Below, one piece after another: positions 1-8,256 of a DNA stretch of 64,000 nt (position 1 is the first letter of the stretch; the number at the start of each line of letters is the position of its first letter). This DNA comes from an uncultured Eubacteriales bacterium (lineage in GTDB: Bacteria > Bacillota > Clostridia > Christensenellales > CAG-138), in assembly GCA_902761365.1 (NCBI GenBank), contig CACWJZ010000001.1, positions 24,088 through 88,087 of the forward strand, given 5' to 3'. Under the pieces are notes generated by a model. That model did no database searches and was not told the origin of the DNA. It saw only the letters and a program-made list of their open reading frames with translations. A program made the translations under genes and the position numbers.

Positions 1-5
1 TATAT

Positions 6-98
6 GGAGAAATACCCAAGTGGCTATAAGGGGCTCCCCTGCTAAGGGAGTAGACTGGGATGACCGGTGCGTGGGTTCAAATCCCACTTTCTCCGCCA
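6..98 (+). tRNA. tRNA-Ser (anticodon GCT)
   Basis: A class II tRNA with a long variable arm. The 7-bp acceptor stem pairs GGAGAAA with TTTCTCC, the anticodon loop reads CTGCTAA (anticodon GCT, decoding AGC/AGU), the T-arm is GTGGGTTCAAATCCCAC, and CCA is encoded at 96-98. A terminator follows directly. Confidence 0.95.
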
Positions 99-139
99 AT
101 TTTAAAGGGAGGGTTACGACCCTCCCTTTAAAATTGTTT
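98..139. terminator. Intrinsic terminator after tRNA-Ser
   Basis: A perfect inverted repeat of 16 bp with a 6-base loop: GGGAGGG at 107-113 pairs with CCCTCCC at 120-126, and the stem is extended by A/T pairs on both sides. The A- and T-rich flanks let it work in either direction. Confidence 0.85.
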
Positions 140-149
140 CCGAAAATGT

Positions 150-305
150 AGGATTTGAACGTGTTCGGTAGTGAATGAAGCCCCTGTGGGGCTTCAGAGA
201 CGAGCCCAAGGCCTGCGCCGCAGCGCTGGTCAAATCCCACCCCGGCTCACGCGCAAATAATTGGGGGAACAAGAACGGACCGCAGTCCGTGTCAAATCCC
301 ACCCC
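150..305. repeat. Degenerate tRNA-T-arm-like repeats with hairpin
   Basis: The gap between tRNA-Ser and the antiporter holds no credible gene. It contains two exact copies of GTCAAATCCCACCCC (229-243 and 291-305), a related inverted copy near 150-169 and a 9-bp hairpin at 176-196 (TGAAGCCCC/GGGGCTTCA). The repeats resemble the T-arm of the adjacent tRNA-Ser. They could be a dispersed intergenic repeat or a remnant of tRNA-targeted insertion. From 306 to about 400 I see only AT-rich sequence. Confidence 0.5.
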
Positions 306-403
306 ATCATACACGCAAGTTTCAGGCATCTGCAGCTAAGGCCATAGTTCAATTCAAAACACTTATCCACTGTTTATTATAAAATACTATTCTACTTAAA
401 CCC

Positions 404-431
404 TTGACTTTATTTCTTTTCGTGCTATGAT
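404..431 (+). promoter_or_regulatory. Promoter of the antiporter gene
   Basis: TTGACT (404-409), a 16-base spacer and TATGAT (426-431), about 36 bases before the start codon. An AGGAGGG ribosome binding site lies between. Confidence 0.7.
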
Positions 432-467
432 ACAGCCTTGTTTGAATGAACAGGAGGGATTTCTGAC

Positions 468-1865
468 ATGGAAAAAATGCTCGCGGCGGCATTGGCTTTG
501 CTCATCGGACTGCTGATGACCCGCGTTTTCAAGATGTTCCGGCTCCACCTGCCGGACGTGACGGCGTTCCTGCTGGCTGGATTGATCGTCGGACCTCATT
601 GCCTTGGATTGCTGGGCATCGAGGGCGTGGGCTTCACATCCTCCGAAGAGGTGGAGAACCTGTCCGTCATCACCAATACCGCGTTGGGCTTCATCGCCTT
701 TTCCATCGGCAACGAGTTTTTGCTCTCCCAGCTCAAGACCATCGGCAAGCAGGCTGTGATCGTGGGTATCTTTCAGGCCCTGGCCGCCACCATCCTGGTG
801 GATGTGGCCCTGATCAGCCTCCGTTTTCTGATGCCCGACAAGCTGTCCTTGGAGGCCACCATCGTCCTGGGCGCTATTGCAGCCGCCACGGCGCCGGCTG
901 CCACGCTGATGGTCGTCCGTCAGTATAAGGCTAAGGGCAAGCTCACCGACATTCTGCTGCCCGTGGTGGCTCTTGACGACGCCGTAGGCCTGGCTGTGTT
1001 CGCCATCTCTTTCGGAATCGCTAACTCCCTGGTCACCGGCAAGACGGATCTGGTGGGCATCATCGTGGAGCCCCTCATCGAGATCGTCGCTTCCCTGGGC
1101 CTGGGCTGCCTCATGGGCTGGATCTTGACCATGCTGGAGCGAGCCTTTTTCTCCAACTCCAACCGTCTGTCTTTGACCATCGCCTTCGTGGTGCTGACCG
1201 TAGCCCTGTCCATGATCTCCTTTGAGATCGGCGGAGTAAAGATCTCCTTTTCCACGCTCCTGGTGTGCATGATGCTGGGCACGGTGTTCTGCAACATCTG
1301 CCCCCTGTCCCACGACCTTATGGAACGGGCCGACAAGTGGACCGTACCCCTGTTCGCCCTGTTCTTCGTGCTGAGCGGCGCGGAGCTGGAGCTGGACGTG
1401 CTCAAGGACGGCGCTGTGATCCTGGTGGGCGTGGTCTATATCCTGATGCGCTCCCTGGGCAAATACATCGGCGCATACATGAGCTGTGCGGCCACCAAGT
1501 GTGAGCCCACAGTCAAGAAATATCTGGGCATCACGCTGCTTCCCCAGGCGGGCGTAGCTTTAGGCATGTGTGTGACGGCGGCGAAGCTTGGCACCGCCGA
1601 TGGGGTGCTCATCAAGAACATCATCCTCTTCAGCGTTCTCATCTATGAGCTCTTTGGACCGCTGCTCACCAAGTGGGCCCTGACCAAAGCCGGGGACATC
1701 AAGCCTTCCAGCCTGGATGTGACGGCTCGCCGTATGAACAAATTCCAGGAGGCTGTCGATCAAAAGACGGTCTCCAAGGCCAGCATGAAGCAGGCCCACC
1801 GGAACATCGAGTGGCGCAAGAAGAAGGCAGAGAAGATGAAGCGGTTCCAGCAGCGACACAGATGA
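468..1865 (+). CDS. Cation:proton antiporter (CPA/KefB-NhaP type)
   Basis: A 465-residue integral membrane protein that probably exchanges Na+ or K+ for H+ across the cytoplasmic membrane. Hydrophobic segments run from the N-terminus to about residue 410 (roughly 12 helices). A lysine/arginine-rich cytoplasmic tail without the NAD-binding TrkA-N domain of full KefB/C proteins fills the last 50 residues. The pattern fits the Na_H_Exchanger family (PF00999), with acidic residues in the central helices (VALDDAVGLAVF near 165-176) as expected for the ion site. The gene has its own promoter and terminator, so it is monocistronic. The ion cannot be read from the sequence. Confidence 0.88.
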   Translation: MEKMLAAALALLIGLLMTRVFKMFRLHLPDVTAFLLAGLIVGPHCLGLLGIEGVGFTSSEEVENLSVITNTALGFIAFSIGNEFLLSQLKTIGKQAVIVGIFQALAATILVDVALISLRFLMPDKLSLEATIVLGAIAAATAPAATLMVVRQYKAKGKLTDILLPVVALDDAVGLAVFAISFGIANSLVTGKTDLVGIIVEPLIEIVASLGLGCLMGWILTMLERAFFSNSNRLSLTIAFVVLTVALSMISFEIGGVKISFSTLLVCMMLGTVFCNICPLSHDLMERADKWTVPLFALFFVLSGAELELDVLKDGAVILVGVVYILMRSLGKYIGAYMSCAATKCEPTVKKYLGITLLPQAGVALGMCVTAAKLGTADGVLIKNIILFSVLIYELFGPLLTKWALTKAGDIKPSSLDVTARRMNKFQEAVDQKTVSKASMKQAHRNIEWRKKKAEKMKRFQQRHR

Positions 1866-1901
1866 AAAAAGCCCCGTTTCCAAACAGGAGACGGGCTTTT
1901 C
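1866..1901. terminator. Bidirectional terminator between antiporter and sfsA
   Basis: AAAAGCCCCGTTTCC pairs with GGAGACGGGCTTTT around a short loop, with one unpaired base. A-tract on the left and T-tract on the right suit both converging genes. Confidence 0.8.
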
Positions 1902-2578
1902 TATAGATACTCTACGGGCACCGGCGCGTTGGCCACGACGCTGTCCGGCGTCACCAGACAATCCACGGCGTGGATGCCGACCCCGGCGTCCCTGGCCGAC
2001 AACAGCGCATCCGCAAATGCGGGATCTGTCGCCCGGTTGGCTCGAAGGGAGCGTACGCCCTGCATCTGCACGATGAAGAGCACATGGGCGTTTGTTCCGC
2101 TTCGTTGGAGCTCAGCCAATTCCTTCAGGTGCTTCACACCCCGCACCGTCGGTGCATCGGGGAAGAGGACCAGGCCATCCTGCTCCAGAGTAACGCCCTT
2201 CACCTCCAGATAGAAGGGACGACCACCCTGGACGCCATAGAAATCGAACCGGGAATCGCCGCATTTCACCTCGCGTCGGAGTTCTGTCAAATCAGGAAAT
2301 AGATGGGGCAAGTATTCGGAGGCGATGACATTGGGCGCCTGGCTGTCCATGTTGATAAGTCGGGCTCCCTTATACACGGAGACCAGGTCATAGGCGGTCC
2401 TGCGTCCGGGCGTCGTTCCCTTGCTCAGGATCACCCTGGCACCTGGAACCAAAAGTTCCCGACAGCGTCCTGTGTTCTTCACGTGGCAAACGGTCAGCTC
2501 TCCCGACAAAAGAACGTGGGCGATGAAGCGGTTGGGCCGTTCCAGAAAGACCGCTTCGCGAATGGTGTCGTATCTCAT
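1901..2578 (-). CDS. sfsA: SfsA family DNA-binding/sugar fermentation stimulation protein
   Basis: A 225-residue protein of normal SfsA length. It begins MRYDTIREAVFLERPNRF and contains the family blocks HVKNTGRC (about 28-35), LEVKGVTLE and DAPTVRGVKHLKEL. SfsA proteins carry an OB-like domain and a nuclease-like fold, and their role is still poorly defined. The frame stays open upstream to 3454, but that part is antisense to the GDPD gene. The start at 2578 is fixed by family alignment and by a promoter whose -10 box ends 7 bases upstream, so the mRNA should be leaderless or nearly so. There is no spaced Shine-Dalgarno. Confidence 0.92.
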   Translation of the reverse strand: MRYDTIREAVFLERPNRFIAHVLLSGELTVCHVKNTGRCRELLVPGARVILSKGTTPGRRTAYDLVSVYKGARLINMDSQAPNVIASEYLPHLFPDLTELRREVKCGDSRFDFYGVQGGRPFYLEVKGVTLEQDGLVLFPDAPTVRGVKHLKELAELQRSGTNAHVLFIVQMQGVRSLRANRATDPAFADALLSARDAGVGIHAVDCLVTPDSVVANAPVPVEYL

Positions 2579-2585
2579 GGCTCCA

Positions 2586-2614
2586 AGTATAGCTTTCTTT
2601 CCACAAAAATGCAA
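2586..2614 (-). promoter_or_regulatory. Promoter of sfsA (predicts leaderless mRNA)
   Basis: On the minus strand, TTGCAT (2609-2614), a 17-base spacer and TATACT (2586-2591). Only 7 bases separate the -10 box from the ATG, so transcription should start at or next to the start codon. Confidence 0.7.
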
Positions 2615-2621
2615 CGCGGTC

Positions 2622-2650
2622 TTGAAAGACGAGGGAAAGGGGAGTAGAAT
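2622..2650 (+). promoter_or_regulatory. Promoter of the GDPD gene
   Basis: TTGAAA (2622-2627), a 17-base spacer and TAGAAT (2645-2650), divergent from the sfsA promoter. A GGAG site follows before the start at 2681. Confidence 0.7.
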
Positions 2651-2680
2651 CGAAAAAAACGAAGATCGGAGAATTGAGAT

Positions 2681-3403
2681 ATGTCGATCATTTTGGGGCA
2701 TCGGGGCGCCTCCGGGTACGCGCCTGAGAACACGCTGGAGGCCTTTCGTCTGGCCATGGATATGGGCGCGGATGGCTTTGAACTGGATGTACATCTTTCC
2801 CGGGACGGAGAGCTGATCGTCATGCACGACGAGACCGTGGACAGGACCACCAACGGCACCGGCCTGATCCAGTCCTTCACCCTGAAGGAGTTGAAACGGC
2901 TGGATGCCAGCAACGGCATGACGGCGTATGCAGGCGCCAAGATCCCCATCCTGGGGGAGCTGTACGACCTCATCCGCAACACCCGCCACGTGGTCAATGT
3001 GGAGATCAAGACGGATCAGATCGTCTATCCCGGCATCGCCGAGAAGGTTCTGAAGCTGGAGCAGGAGAAGGGTATGGAGGGACGCATCCTCTATTCCTCC
3101 TTCAACCACTACACCCTCATGGAGCTTCGCAGGATCAAGCCGGATGTGAAGTATGGCATCCTCTACAGCGACGGCCTCTACGAGCCTTGGAAATACGCCA
3201 AGTCCATCGGCGCCCAGTACATCCATCCCCACTGGCGGACGCTCCTCTATCCCAATATGATCGAGGGCTCCCTGGCCGCCAGGATCGGCATCAATCCCTG
3301 GACGGTGAACGACGAAACCATCATGGAGCTGTGCATTCGCCATGGCATCGGCGTCATCACCAACTACCCCGACAAGGCTCTGGCCATTCGGGATGGGAAA
3401 TAA
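2681..3403 (+). CDS. Glycerophosphodiester phosphodiesterase
   Basis: A 240-residue cytoplasmic enzyme that hydrolyses glycerophosphodiesters to sn-glycerol 3-phosphate and an alcohol. The signature is complete: GHRGASGYAPENT (residues 6-18, catalytic His and Glu), ELDVHLSRDGELIVMHD (residues 34-50, metal and catalytic residues), and VEIK further on. No signal peptide is visible, so it resembles UgpQ-type cytosolic enzymes rather than secreted GlpQ. It has its own promoter and terminator and is divergent from sfsA. Confidence 0.93.
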   Translation: MSIILGHRGASGYAPENTLEAFRLAMDMGADGFELDVHLSRDGELIVMHDETVDRTTNGTGLIQSFTLKELKRLDASNGMTAYAGAKIPILGELYDLIRNTRHVVNVEIKTDQIVYPGIAEKVLKLEQEKGMEGRILYSSFNHYTLMELRRIKPDVKYGILYSDGLYEPWKYAKSIGAQYIHPHWRTLLYPNMIEGSLAARIGINPWTVNDETIMELCIRHGIGVITNYPDKALAIRDGK

Positions 3404-3407
3404 CCTG

Positions 3408-3434
3408 AGGGACGGCAGATTCGCCGTCCTTTTT
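3408..3434 (+). terminator. Terminator after GDPD gene
   Basis: GGACGGC (3410-3416) pairs with GCCGTCC (3423-3429), followed by five T residues. Confidence 0.82.
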
Positions 3435-3447
3435 ACTGCTTTTCGGG

Positions 3448-3477
3448 TTGACAAGAGGGAAGGGTCGGTTGTAAAAT
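3448..3477 (+). promoter_or_regulatory. Promoter of the mgtE leader/mgtE operon
   Basis: A consensus -35 TTGACA (3448-3453), an 18-base spacer and TAAAAT (3472-3477). It predicts a leader of about 185 bases before mgtE, which contains the 28-codon ORF at 3533. Confidence 0.7.
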
Positions 3478-3532
3478 TTCTAAGGTGTGGAAATTCGCCG
3501 CAAGATTATTCTAAGAAAGTGAGGTGGACACC

Positions 3533-3619
3533 ATGGATGCAGGTAGTAGTAGCGGCACAAGCGGATCGACCGGTCATATACATCGATGCACCGCAGCCAT
3601 GGTGTGCCGCCGCATATAG
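3533..3619 (+). CDS. Putative 28-aa leader peptide upstream of mgtE
   Basis: A short ORF with its own GAGGTGG ribosome binding site 5 bases before ATG, lying wholly inside the predicted mgtE leader. The first half is Ser/Gly/Thr-rich (MDAGSSSGTSGSTG). The second half is basic with His and Cys (HIHRCTAAMVCRRI), and residues of that kind can bind metal ions. It uses codons rare in its neighbours (AGT, ATA, CGA). It ends 52 bases before mgtE. By analogy with the enterobacterial Mg2+ leader peptides (mgtL, corL), it may couple its own translation to transporter expression. That function is inference, and I do not recognise the peptide as a known family. Confidence 0.55.
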   Translation: MDAGSSSGTSGSTGHIHRCTAAMVCRRI

Positions 3620-3671
3620 CCGATATTCCCTGTGCCTTTCTTCTCATTGAACAAAAAGGAAGGAGGCAAAC

Positions 3672-5027
3672 ATGTCGGAAAAAACCTATTCCCTGGAAAT
3701 GACCATCCGTACCCTGCTTGGCAACAAGCGGTACTCTTCGATCAAGGACATCCTCGTCACCCTCAACGCCGCGGATATAGCAGCCATATTTGCTGAACTG
3801 GAGCCGGAGATCCTGCCCCTGTTGTTTCGGTTGCTCCCTAAGGAGCTGGCGGCCGACACCTTCGTGGAGATGGACCCGGACCAGCAGCAGCTCTTGATCA
3901 CCCGTTTCTCCGATACGGAGCTCAAGGAGGTCATCAACGAGCTGTACATCGACGACGCCGTGGACCTGGTGGAGGAGATGCCCGCCAACGTGGTGAAGCG
4001 TATCCTGAGCCAGGCCGACCCGGAGACCCGCAAGCTCATCAACGAGCTTTTGAAGTACCCCGAGGACAGCGCCGGCAGCATCATGACCACCGAGTTCGTG
4101 GAGCTGGGCATGGGTTATACGGTGGAGGACGCCATCAAGACCATCCGGCGCACGGGCTTTGAGAAGGAGACCATCAACGACTGCTTCGTCACCGGCCCCG
4201 GGCGGACCCTGGAAGGCATCATTTCCATCCGTTCCCTGATCCTCGCCCAGGACGACGACAAGGTGGCCGACATTATGGACACCAACGTGGTCAGCGTCAA
4301 CACCATGGACGACCAGGAGACCGTGGCGCAGAAGTTCAAAAAGTACGACTTGACCGCCATGCCCGTGGTGGACGGCGAGAACCGGCTGGTGGGCATGGTC
4401 ACCGTCGACGACGCCATCGACGTCATGGAGGAGGAGGCCACCGAGGATATTGAAAAGATGGCCGCCATCACCCCGTCGGATAAGCCCTATCTGAAGACCG
4501 GCGTTTGGGAGATCTACAAGCACCGCATCCCCTGGCTGATGCTCCTCATGGTCTCGGCCACCTTCACCGGCCTCATCATCAGCAGCTTCGAGGAAGCCCT
4601 GGCCGCGCAGCTGGTGCTGACCGCCTACATCCCCATGCTCATGGACACCGGCGGCAACTCCGGCAGCCAGGCCTCCGTCACCATCATCCGCGGCCTTTCC
4701 CTGAACGAGATCCACTTCAAGGACATTTTGACCGTCATTTGGAAGGAAGTGCGCGTGGCCGTCCTCTGCGGCATCAGCCTTTCCGCCGTCAGCTTCCTGA
4801 AGCTCATGCTCCTGGACAAGGTCGGCATGCTGGTGAGCCTGGCCGTGTCGCTGACGCTGGCGGTCACCGTGACCATCGCCAAGTTCATCGGCTGCACGTT
4901 GCCTATGTTTGCGAAAAAGCTGGGCTTCGACCCGGCGGTCATGGCCAGCCCCTTCATCACCACGGTGGTGGACGCCCTGTCGCTTTTGACCTTCTTCAGC
5001 ATCGCCAAAGTCATCATCGGTCTGTAA
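3672..5027 (+). CDS. mgtE: Magnesium transporter MgtE
   Basis: A 451-residue Mg2+ channel with standard architecture. An MgtE N-domain of helical repeats spans about residues 20-125, a tandem CBS pair that senses cytosolic Mg2+ spans about 135-255, and five transmembrane helices span about 275-451. The pore-family motif PMLMDTGGNSGSQAS is present at the start of the membrane domain. The ribosome binding site AAGGAAGGAGG is strong. It heads a probable operon with the DUF362 gene (13-base gap) and the acetoacetate-CoA ligase. No M-box riboswitch was recognised in the leader, which instead holds a short ORF. Confidence 0.95.
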   Translation: MSEKTYSLEMTIRTLLGNKRYSSIKDILVTLNAADIAAIFAELEPEILPLLFRLLPKELAADTFVEMDPDQQQLLITRFSDTELKEVINELYIDDAVDLVEEMPANVVKRILSQADPETRKLINELLKYPEDSAGSIMTTEFVELGMGYTVEDAIKTIRRTGFEKETINDCFVTGPGRTLEGIISIRSLILAQDDDKVADIMDTNVVSVNTMDDQETVAQKFKKYDLTAMPVVDGENRLVGMVTVDDAIDVMEEEATEDIEKMAAITPSDKPYLKTGVWEIYKHRIPWLMLLMVSATFTGLIISSFEEALAAQLVLTAYIPMLMDTGGNSGSQASVTIIRGLSLNEIHFKDILTVIWKEVRVAVLCGISLSAVSFLKLMLLDKVGMLVSLAVSLTLAVTVTIAKFIGCTLPMFAKKLGFDPAVMASPFITTVVDALSLLTFFSIAKVIIGL

Positions 5028-5040
5028 GGATAAAGAAACT

Positions 5041-6213
5041 ATGGAATGTGTAAAGACGCCCCTGGATGTGTCCGTCGTCCCCTGCGACGAATATGAACCG
5101 GAGTTGTGCAAAGCGGCGCTGCAAGATGTGTTGGCGCCCCTGGGCGGGCTCGACTTCATCAAGCCTGGCGACAAGGTGGTCATCAAGGCCAACCTCATCA
5201 CCTTTTTGAAGCCGGACAAGGCGGCCACCACCCATCCGGTACTGCTCAGCGCCCTGGCGGAGCTGCTTGTGGAGCGCGGTGCATCCGTCGTCATCGGCGA
5301 CAGTCCGGGCGGCCCCTTCTCCTTGCCGTATTTGAAGCGGGTCTATGCCGCCACCGGCCTCACCGACTGTGAGAAGGCCGGCGTTGCCCTGAACAAGAAC
5401 ACGGCCATCCAGCAAGGCACCTTCCCCGAAGCGAAGGTCATGCGGGAGTTCACCTACACGGCGTATCTCGACGACTGCGACTACATCATCGATTTCTGCA
5501 AGCTGAAGACCCACGGCATGATGGGCCTCACCGGCGGCTGCAAGAACATGTTCGGCGCCATCCCCGGCACGGACAAGCCGGAGTACCATTACCGCTATCC
5601 GAACCCCACGGACTTCTCCCGGATGCTGGTGGATATAAACGCCTATTTCAAGCCCGTATTGACCGTTTGCGACGGCGTCATGGCCATGGAGGGCAACGGC
5701 CCCTCCATGGGCAAACCCCGGAAAATGGGCCTCTTGGCGGCCTCAAAATCGCCTCATAAACTGGACCTGGTCCTGGCGGCGCTTATCCATATGACCCGGG
5801 AGGACGTGCCCACCCTGGAAGCCGCCTACGAGCGGGGCCTCATCCCGTCCACCGTTCAGGAGCTGACTGTGTCGGATGGCTGGGAGAAGTTCATCTGCCC
5901 GGACTTTGAGACCATCGGCGCCAAGCGAGGGCTGCTGTTCACCGATGAATCATCCAGCATCGTCGGCAAGCTCTGGGCCAAAATAATGAAAGCAGCTGTT
6001 CAGCCTCGGCCCCGGGTCAAGGCGGAGGATTGCATCGGCTGCGGGGAGTGCAGCAAGGTCTGTCCCGCCAAGGCTATCACCATGATCGACAGGAAGCCCG
6101 CCATCGACTACAAAAAGTGCATCCGCTGCTTCTGCTGCCAGGAGTTCTGCCCCATCGGCGCCATGAAGGTCCAGCGCACTGGCCTGAGCAAGATGTTAGA
6201 AAAGATCAGATAA
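5041..6213 (+). CDS. DUF362 domain protein with C-terminal 2[4Fe-4S] ferredoxin
   Basis: A 390-residue cytoplasmic protein. Residues 1 to about 300 form the DUF362 domain (VVIKANLITF, VIGDSPGG, DYIIDFCKLKTHGMMG). The C-terminus carries two ferredoxin clusters, CIGCGECSKVCPAKAI near residue 328 and CIRCFCCQEFCPIGAM near 357. DUF362-ferredoxin proteins are common in anaerobes and are thought to serve in electron transfer, but the reaction is unknown. The gene sits 13 bases after mgtE and 24 before the CoA ligase, which suggests co-transcription rather than a shared pathway with Mg2+ uptake. Confidence 0.9.
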   Translation: MECVKTPLDVSVVPCDEYEPELCKAALQDVLAPLGGLDFIKPGDKVVIKANLITFLKPDKAATTHPVLLSALAELLVERGASVVIGDSPGGPFSLPYLKRVYAATGLTDCEKAGVALNKNTAIQQGTFPEAKVMREFTYTAYLDDCDYIIDFCKLKTHGMMGLTGGCKNMFGAIPGTDKPEYHYRYPNPTDFSRMLVDINAYFKPVLTVCDGVMAMEGNGPSMGKPRKMGLLAASKSPHKLDLVLAALIHMTREDVPTLEAAYERGLIPSTVQELTVSDGWEKFICPDFETIGAKRGLLFTDESSSIVGKLWAKIMKAAVQPRPRVKAEDCIGCGECSKVCPAKAITMIDRKPAIDYKKCIRCFCCQEFCPIGAMKVQRTGLSKMLEKIR

Positions 6214-6237
6214 TAATTCATAATAAAGGAGAGACAT

Positions 6238-8199
6238 ATGCGCGAGCTGTTGTGGACCCCCAGTGAGGATGTGAAGAAGGCGTCCAATATGTACGCCTTT
6301 ATGGAGCTGGTCAATCGGGAGAAGGGCCGGGAGTATCGGAATTACCGGGAGCTGTATCGCTTCTCCGTGGACGAGCCGGAGGCCTTCTGGGACATCCTGT
6401 TCCGGTATCTGGACATCGTTCACACGGTGGGCTACGAGAAGACTGTGGACGACATCCACAAGTTTCCCGGAGCCAAATGGTTCCCCGGCTGCCGGCTCAA
6501 CTATGCAGAGAACCTGCTGCGGCACGAGGCCAACGACGAACCCTGCCTGATCTTTAGGGGGGAAGACAAGGTCCGCCGGGTCCTGAGCTGGAAGGAGGTC
6601 AAGGAGCAGACCTTCCGCCTGGCCACGGCGCTGCGGGCGCTGGGCGTTGGTGCGGGGGACGCGGTCTCGGCGTATCTCCCGAACCTGCCAGAAACGATCA
6701 TCGCCATGCTGGCCACGGCGGCCGTAGGAGGTGTGTGGTGCTCCTGCGCCACGGACATTGGCCCCGGCGCCGCCTTCGATCGGCTGGGGCAGGTGTCCCC
6801 TAAGGTCCTGTTCACCACGGACGGATATTATTACAAGGGCAAGGCCTTCGACACCCTGCCCAATGCCGCCCAGGTGGCTGCCCGCATGGAGCAGCTTAAG
6901 AAGGTAGTTGTGGTCCACTACGCCGGAGATGCGGCAACGATCGCCAACGTGCCCAACGCCGTGCGCTATGAAGATTTTCTGTCCAGGGAAGTGCCGGAGC
7001 CCTTCGTTTATGCGCAGCGGGAGTTCAACGATCCCACCGTGGTCATGTTCTCCTCCGGCACCACCGGTAAGCCCAAGTGTATGGTCCAGTCCGTGGGCGG
7101 GCTCCTCATCAACCAGCTCAAAGAGTTGGTGCTCCACCACGACATGAAGCCCTCGGATCGGATGCTGTACATCACCACCTGCAGCTGGATGATGTGGAAC
7201 TGGCAGGCGGCCACCCTGGGCGCAGGCAGCTCCATCGTGCTCTACGACGGTAATCCGTCCTATCCCGATCTCGACGCCATCTGGAAGGTCCTGGAGGAGG
7301 AGGGGGTCACGGTATTCGGCCTCAGCGCCAGCTATATCCACGCCCTCATGGCGGCTGGGTTCAATCCCAAGGACCATGCGGACCTGAAGAAGCTGCGCAT
7401 GATCTCCCAGACCGGATCTGCCCTTAGCGAGGAGGGGTTCCGGTTCGTGTATCGTGAGATCAAGAAGGACCTGCATTTCAACTCCATCGCCGGCGGCACG
7501 GACATCAACGGCTGCTTCTGCATCGGGAACCTGCTGAGCCCCGTGTACGTGGGCGAGCTGCAGTCCCCGGGCCTGGGCATGCGGATCGAGTGCTACGACG
7601 AGAACGGCAAGCCCGTCCGGGACACCCAGGGCGAGCTGGTCTGCGAGATCCCGGAGCCCAGCATGCCCATTTGGTTTGCCAACGACCCGGACGGCGAGCG
7701 GTACATGAACGCTTACTTCAGGGTCTATCCCGGCATCTGGCATCACGGGGACTACGTGCAGTTCAACAGCGAGACCGGCGGCGTCACCTACTTCGGCCGG
7801 TCCGACTCCGTGTTGAAGCCCTCCGGCGTACGCATCGGCACCGCGGAGATCTACAACATCGTGGAGAAGCTCCCCGAGGTCCAGGACAGCTTGGCCATCG
7901 GCCAACAGTACCACGACGATCAGCGCATCCTGCTCTTTGTGCAGCTGGCCCCCGGCGCGGAGCTGACGGAGGAGCTGAAAAAGACCATCAAGAAGGGGCT
8001 CAGGACCAAGGCTTCGCCCCGCCATGTGCCGGCGTTGATCTACGCCGTGCCGGACCTACCCAAGACCTTCAACGGGAAGAAGGTGGAATCCGCCGTGACC
8101 AACCTGGTGAACGGGCGCCGGATCACCAACCGGGAGGCCCTGGGCAACCCGGAGTCCCTGGATTACTTTGAAACGCTGCTGCCGGAGCTGCAGAAATAA
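6238..8199 (+). CDS. Acetoacetate--CoA ligase
   Basis: A 653-residue adenylate-forming enzyme that would activate acetoacetate, or a related short acid, to its CoA thioester with ATP. Length and layout match acetoacetyl-CoA synthetases. There is an N-terminal ACAS_N region (FPGAKWFPGCRLNYAENLL near 75-93), the AMP-binding P-loop MFSSGTTGKPKCM near 263-275, the core motif HHGDY near 501-505, and a C-terminal AMP-binding_C domain with a Lys in the family's acylatable position (PKTFNGKKVE). No beta-oxidation or butyrate genes are nearby, so the physiological direction is unclear. Acetyl-CoA synthetase is the main alternative. Confidence 0.88.
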   Translation: MRELLWTPSEDVKKASNMYAFMELVNREKGREYRNYRELYRFSVDEPEAFWDILFRYLDIVHTVGYEKTVDDIHKFPGAKWFPGCRLNYAENLLRHEANDEPCLIFRGEDKVRRVLSWKEVKEQTFRLATALRALGVGAGDAVSAYLPNLPETIIAMLATAAVGGVWCSCATDIGPGAAFDRLGQVSPKVLFTTDGYYYKGKAFDTLPNAAQVAARMEQLKKVVVVHYAGDAATIANVPNAVRYEDFLSREVPEPFVYAQREFNDPTVVMFSSGTTGKPKCMVQSVGGLLINQLKELVLHHDMKPSDRMLYITTCSWMMWNWQAATLGAGSSIVLYDGNPSYPDLDAIWKVLEEEGVTVFGLSASYIHALMAAGFNPKDHADLKKLRMISQTGSALSEEGFRFVYREIKKDLHFNSIAGGTDINGCFCIGNLLSPVYVGELQSPGLGMRIECYDENGKPVRDTQGELVCEIPEPSMPIWFANDPDGERYMNAYFRVYPGIWHHGDYVQFNSETGGVTYFGRSDSVLKPSGVRIGTAEIYNIVEKLPEVQDSLAIGQQYHDDQRILLFVQLAPGAELTEELKKTIKKGLRTKASPRHVPALIYAVPDLPKTFNGKKVESAVTNLVNGRRITNREALGNPESLDYFETLLPELQK

Positions 8200-8209
8200 A
8201 AACACCGCC

Positions 8210-8243
8210 AAGGGCCGCCGCCACCGATGCAGCGGCTCTTTTT
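8210..8243 (+). terminator. Probable terminator after the CoA ligase
   Basis: AAGGGCCGC (8210-8218) pairs with GCGGCTCTT (8232-8240), including one G-T pair, followed by T residues. The nfo ribosome binding site lies directly after it. Confidence 0.6.
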
Positions 8244-8256
8244 GAAAGGAGTACCC

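Noticed and set aside
2579..3454. N-terminal extension of sfsA through the GDPD gene (517 residues in total)
   Set aside because: The extension is antisense to GDPD, and SfsA homologues start at the Met encoded at 2578.
3478..3671. M-box (Mg2+) riboswitch before mgtE
   Set aside because: I looked for the conserved M-box core and did not see it; a short ORF occupies the space.
3480..5294. Long minus-strand frame (604 codons) opposite mgtE
   Set aside because: It is antisense to a certain mgtE, has His/Gly/Asp-rich composition typical of reverse frames of high-GC genes, and no ribosome binding site.
6196..8025. 609-codon minus-strand frame opposite the CoA ligase
   Set aside because: Shadow of a well-supported gene.
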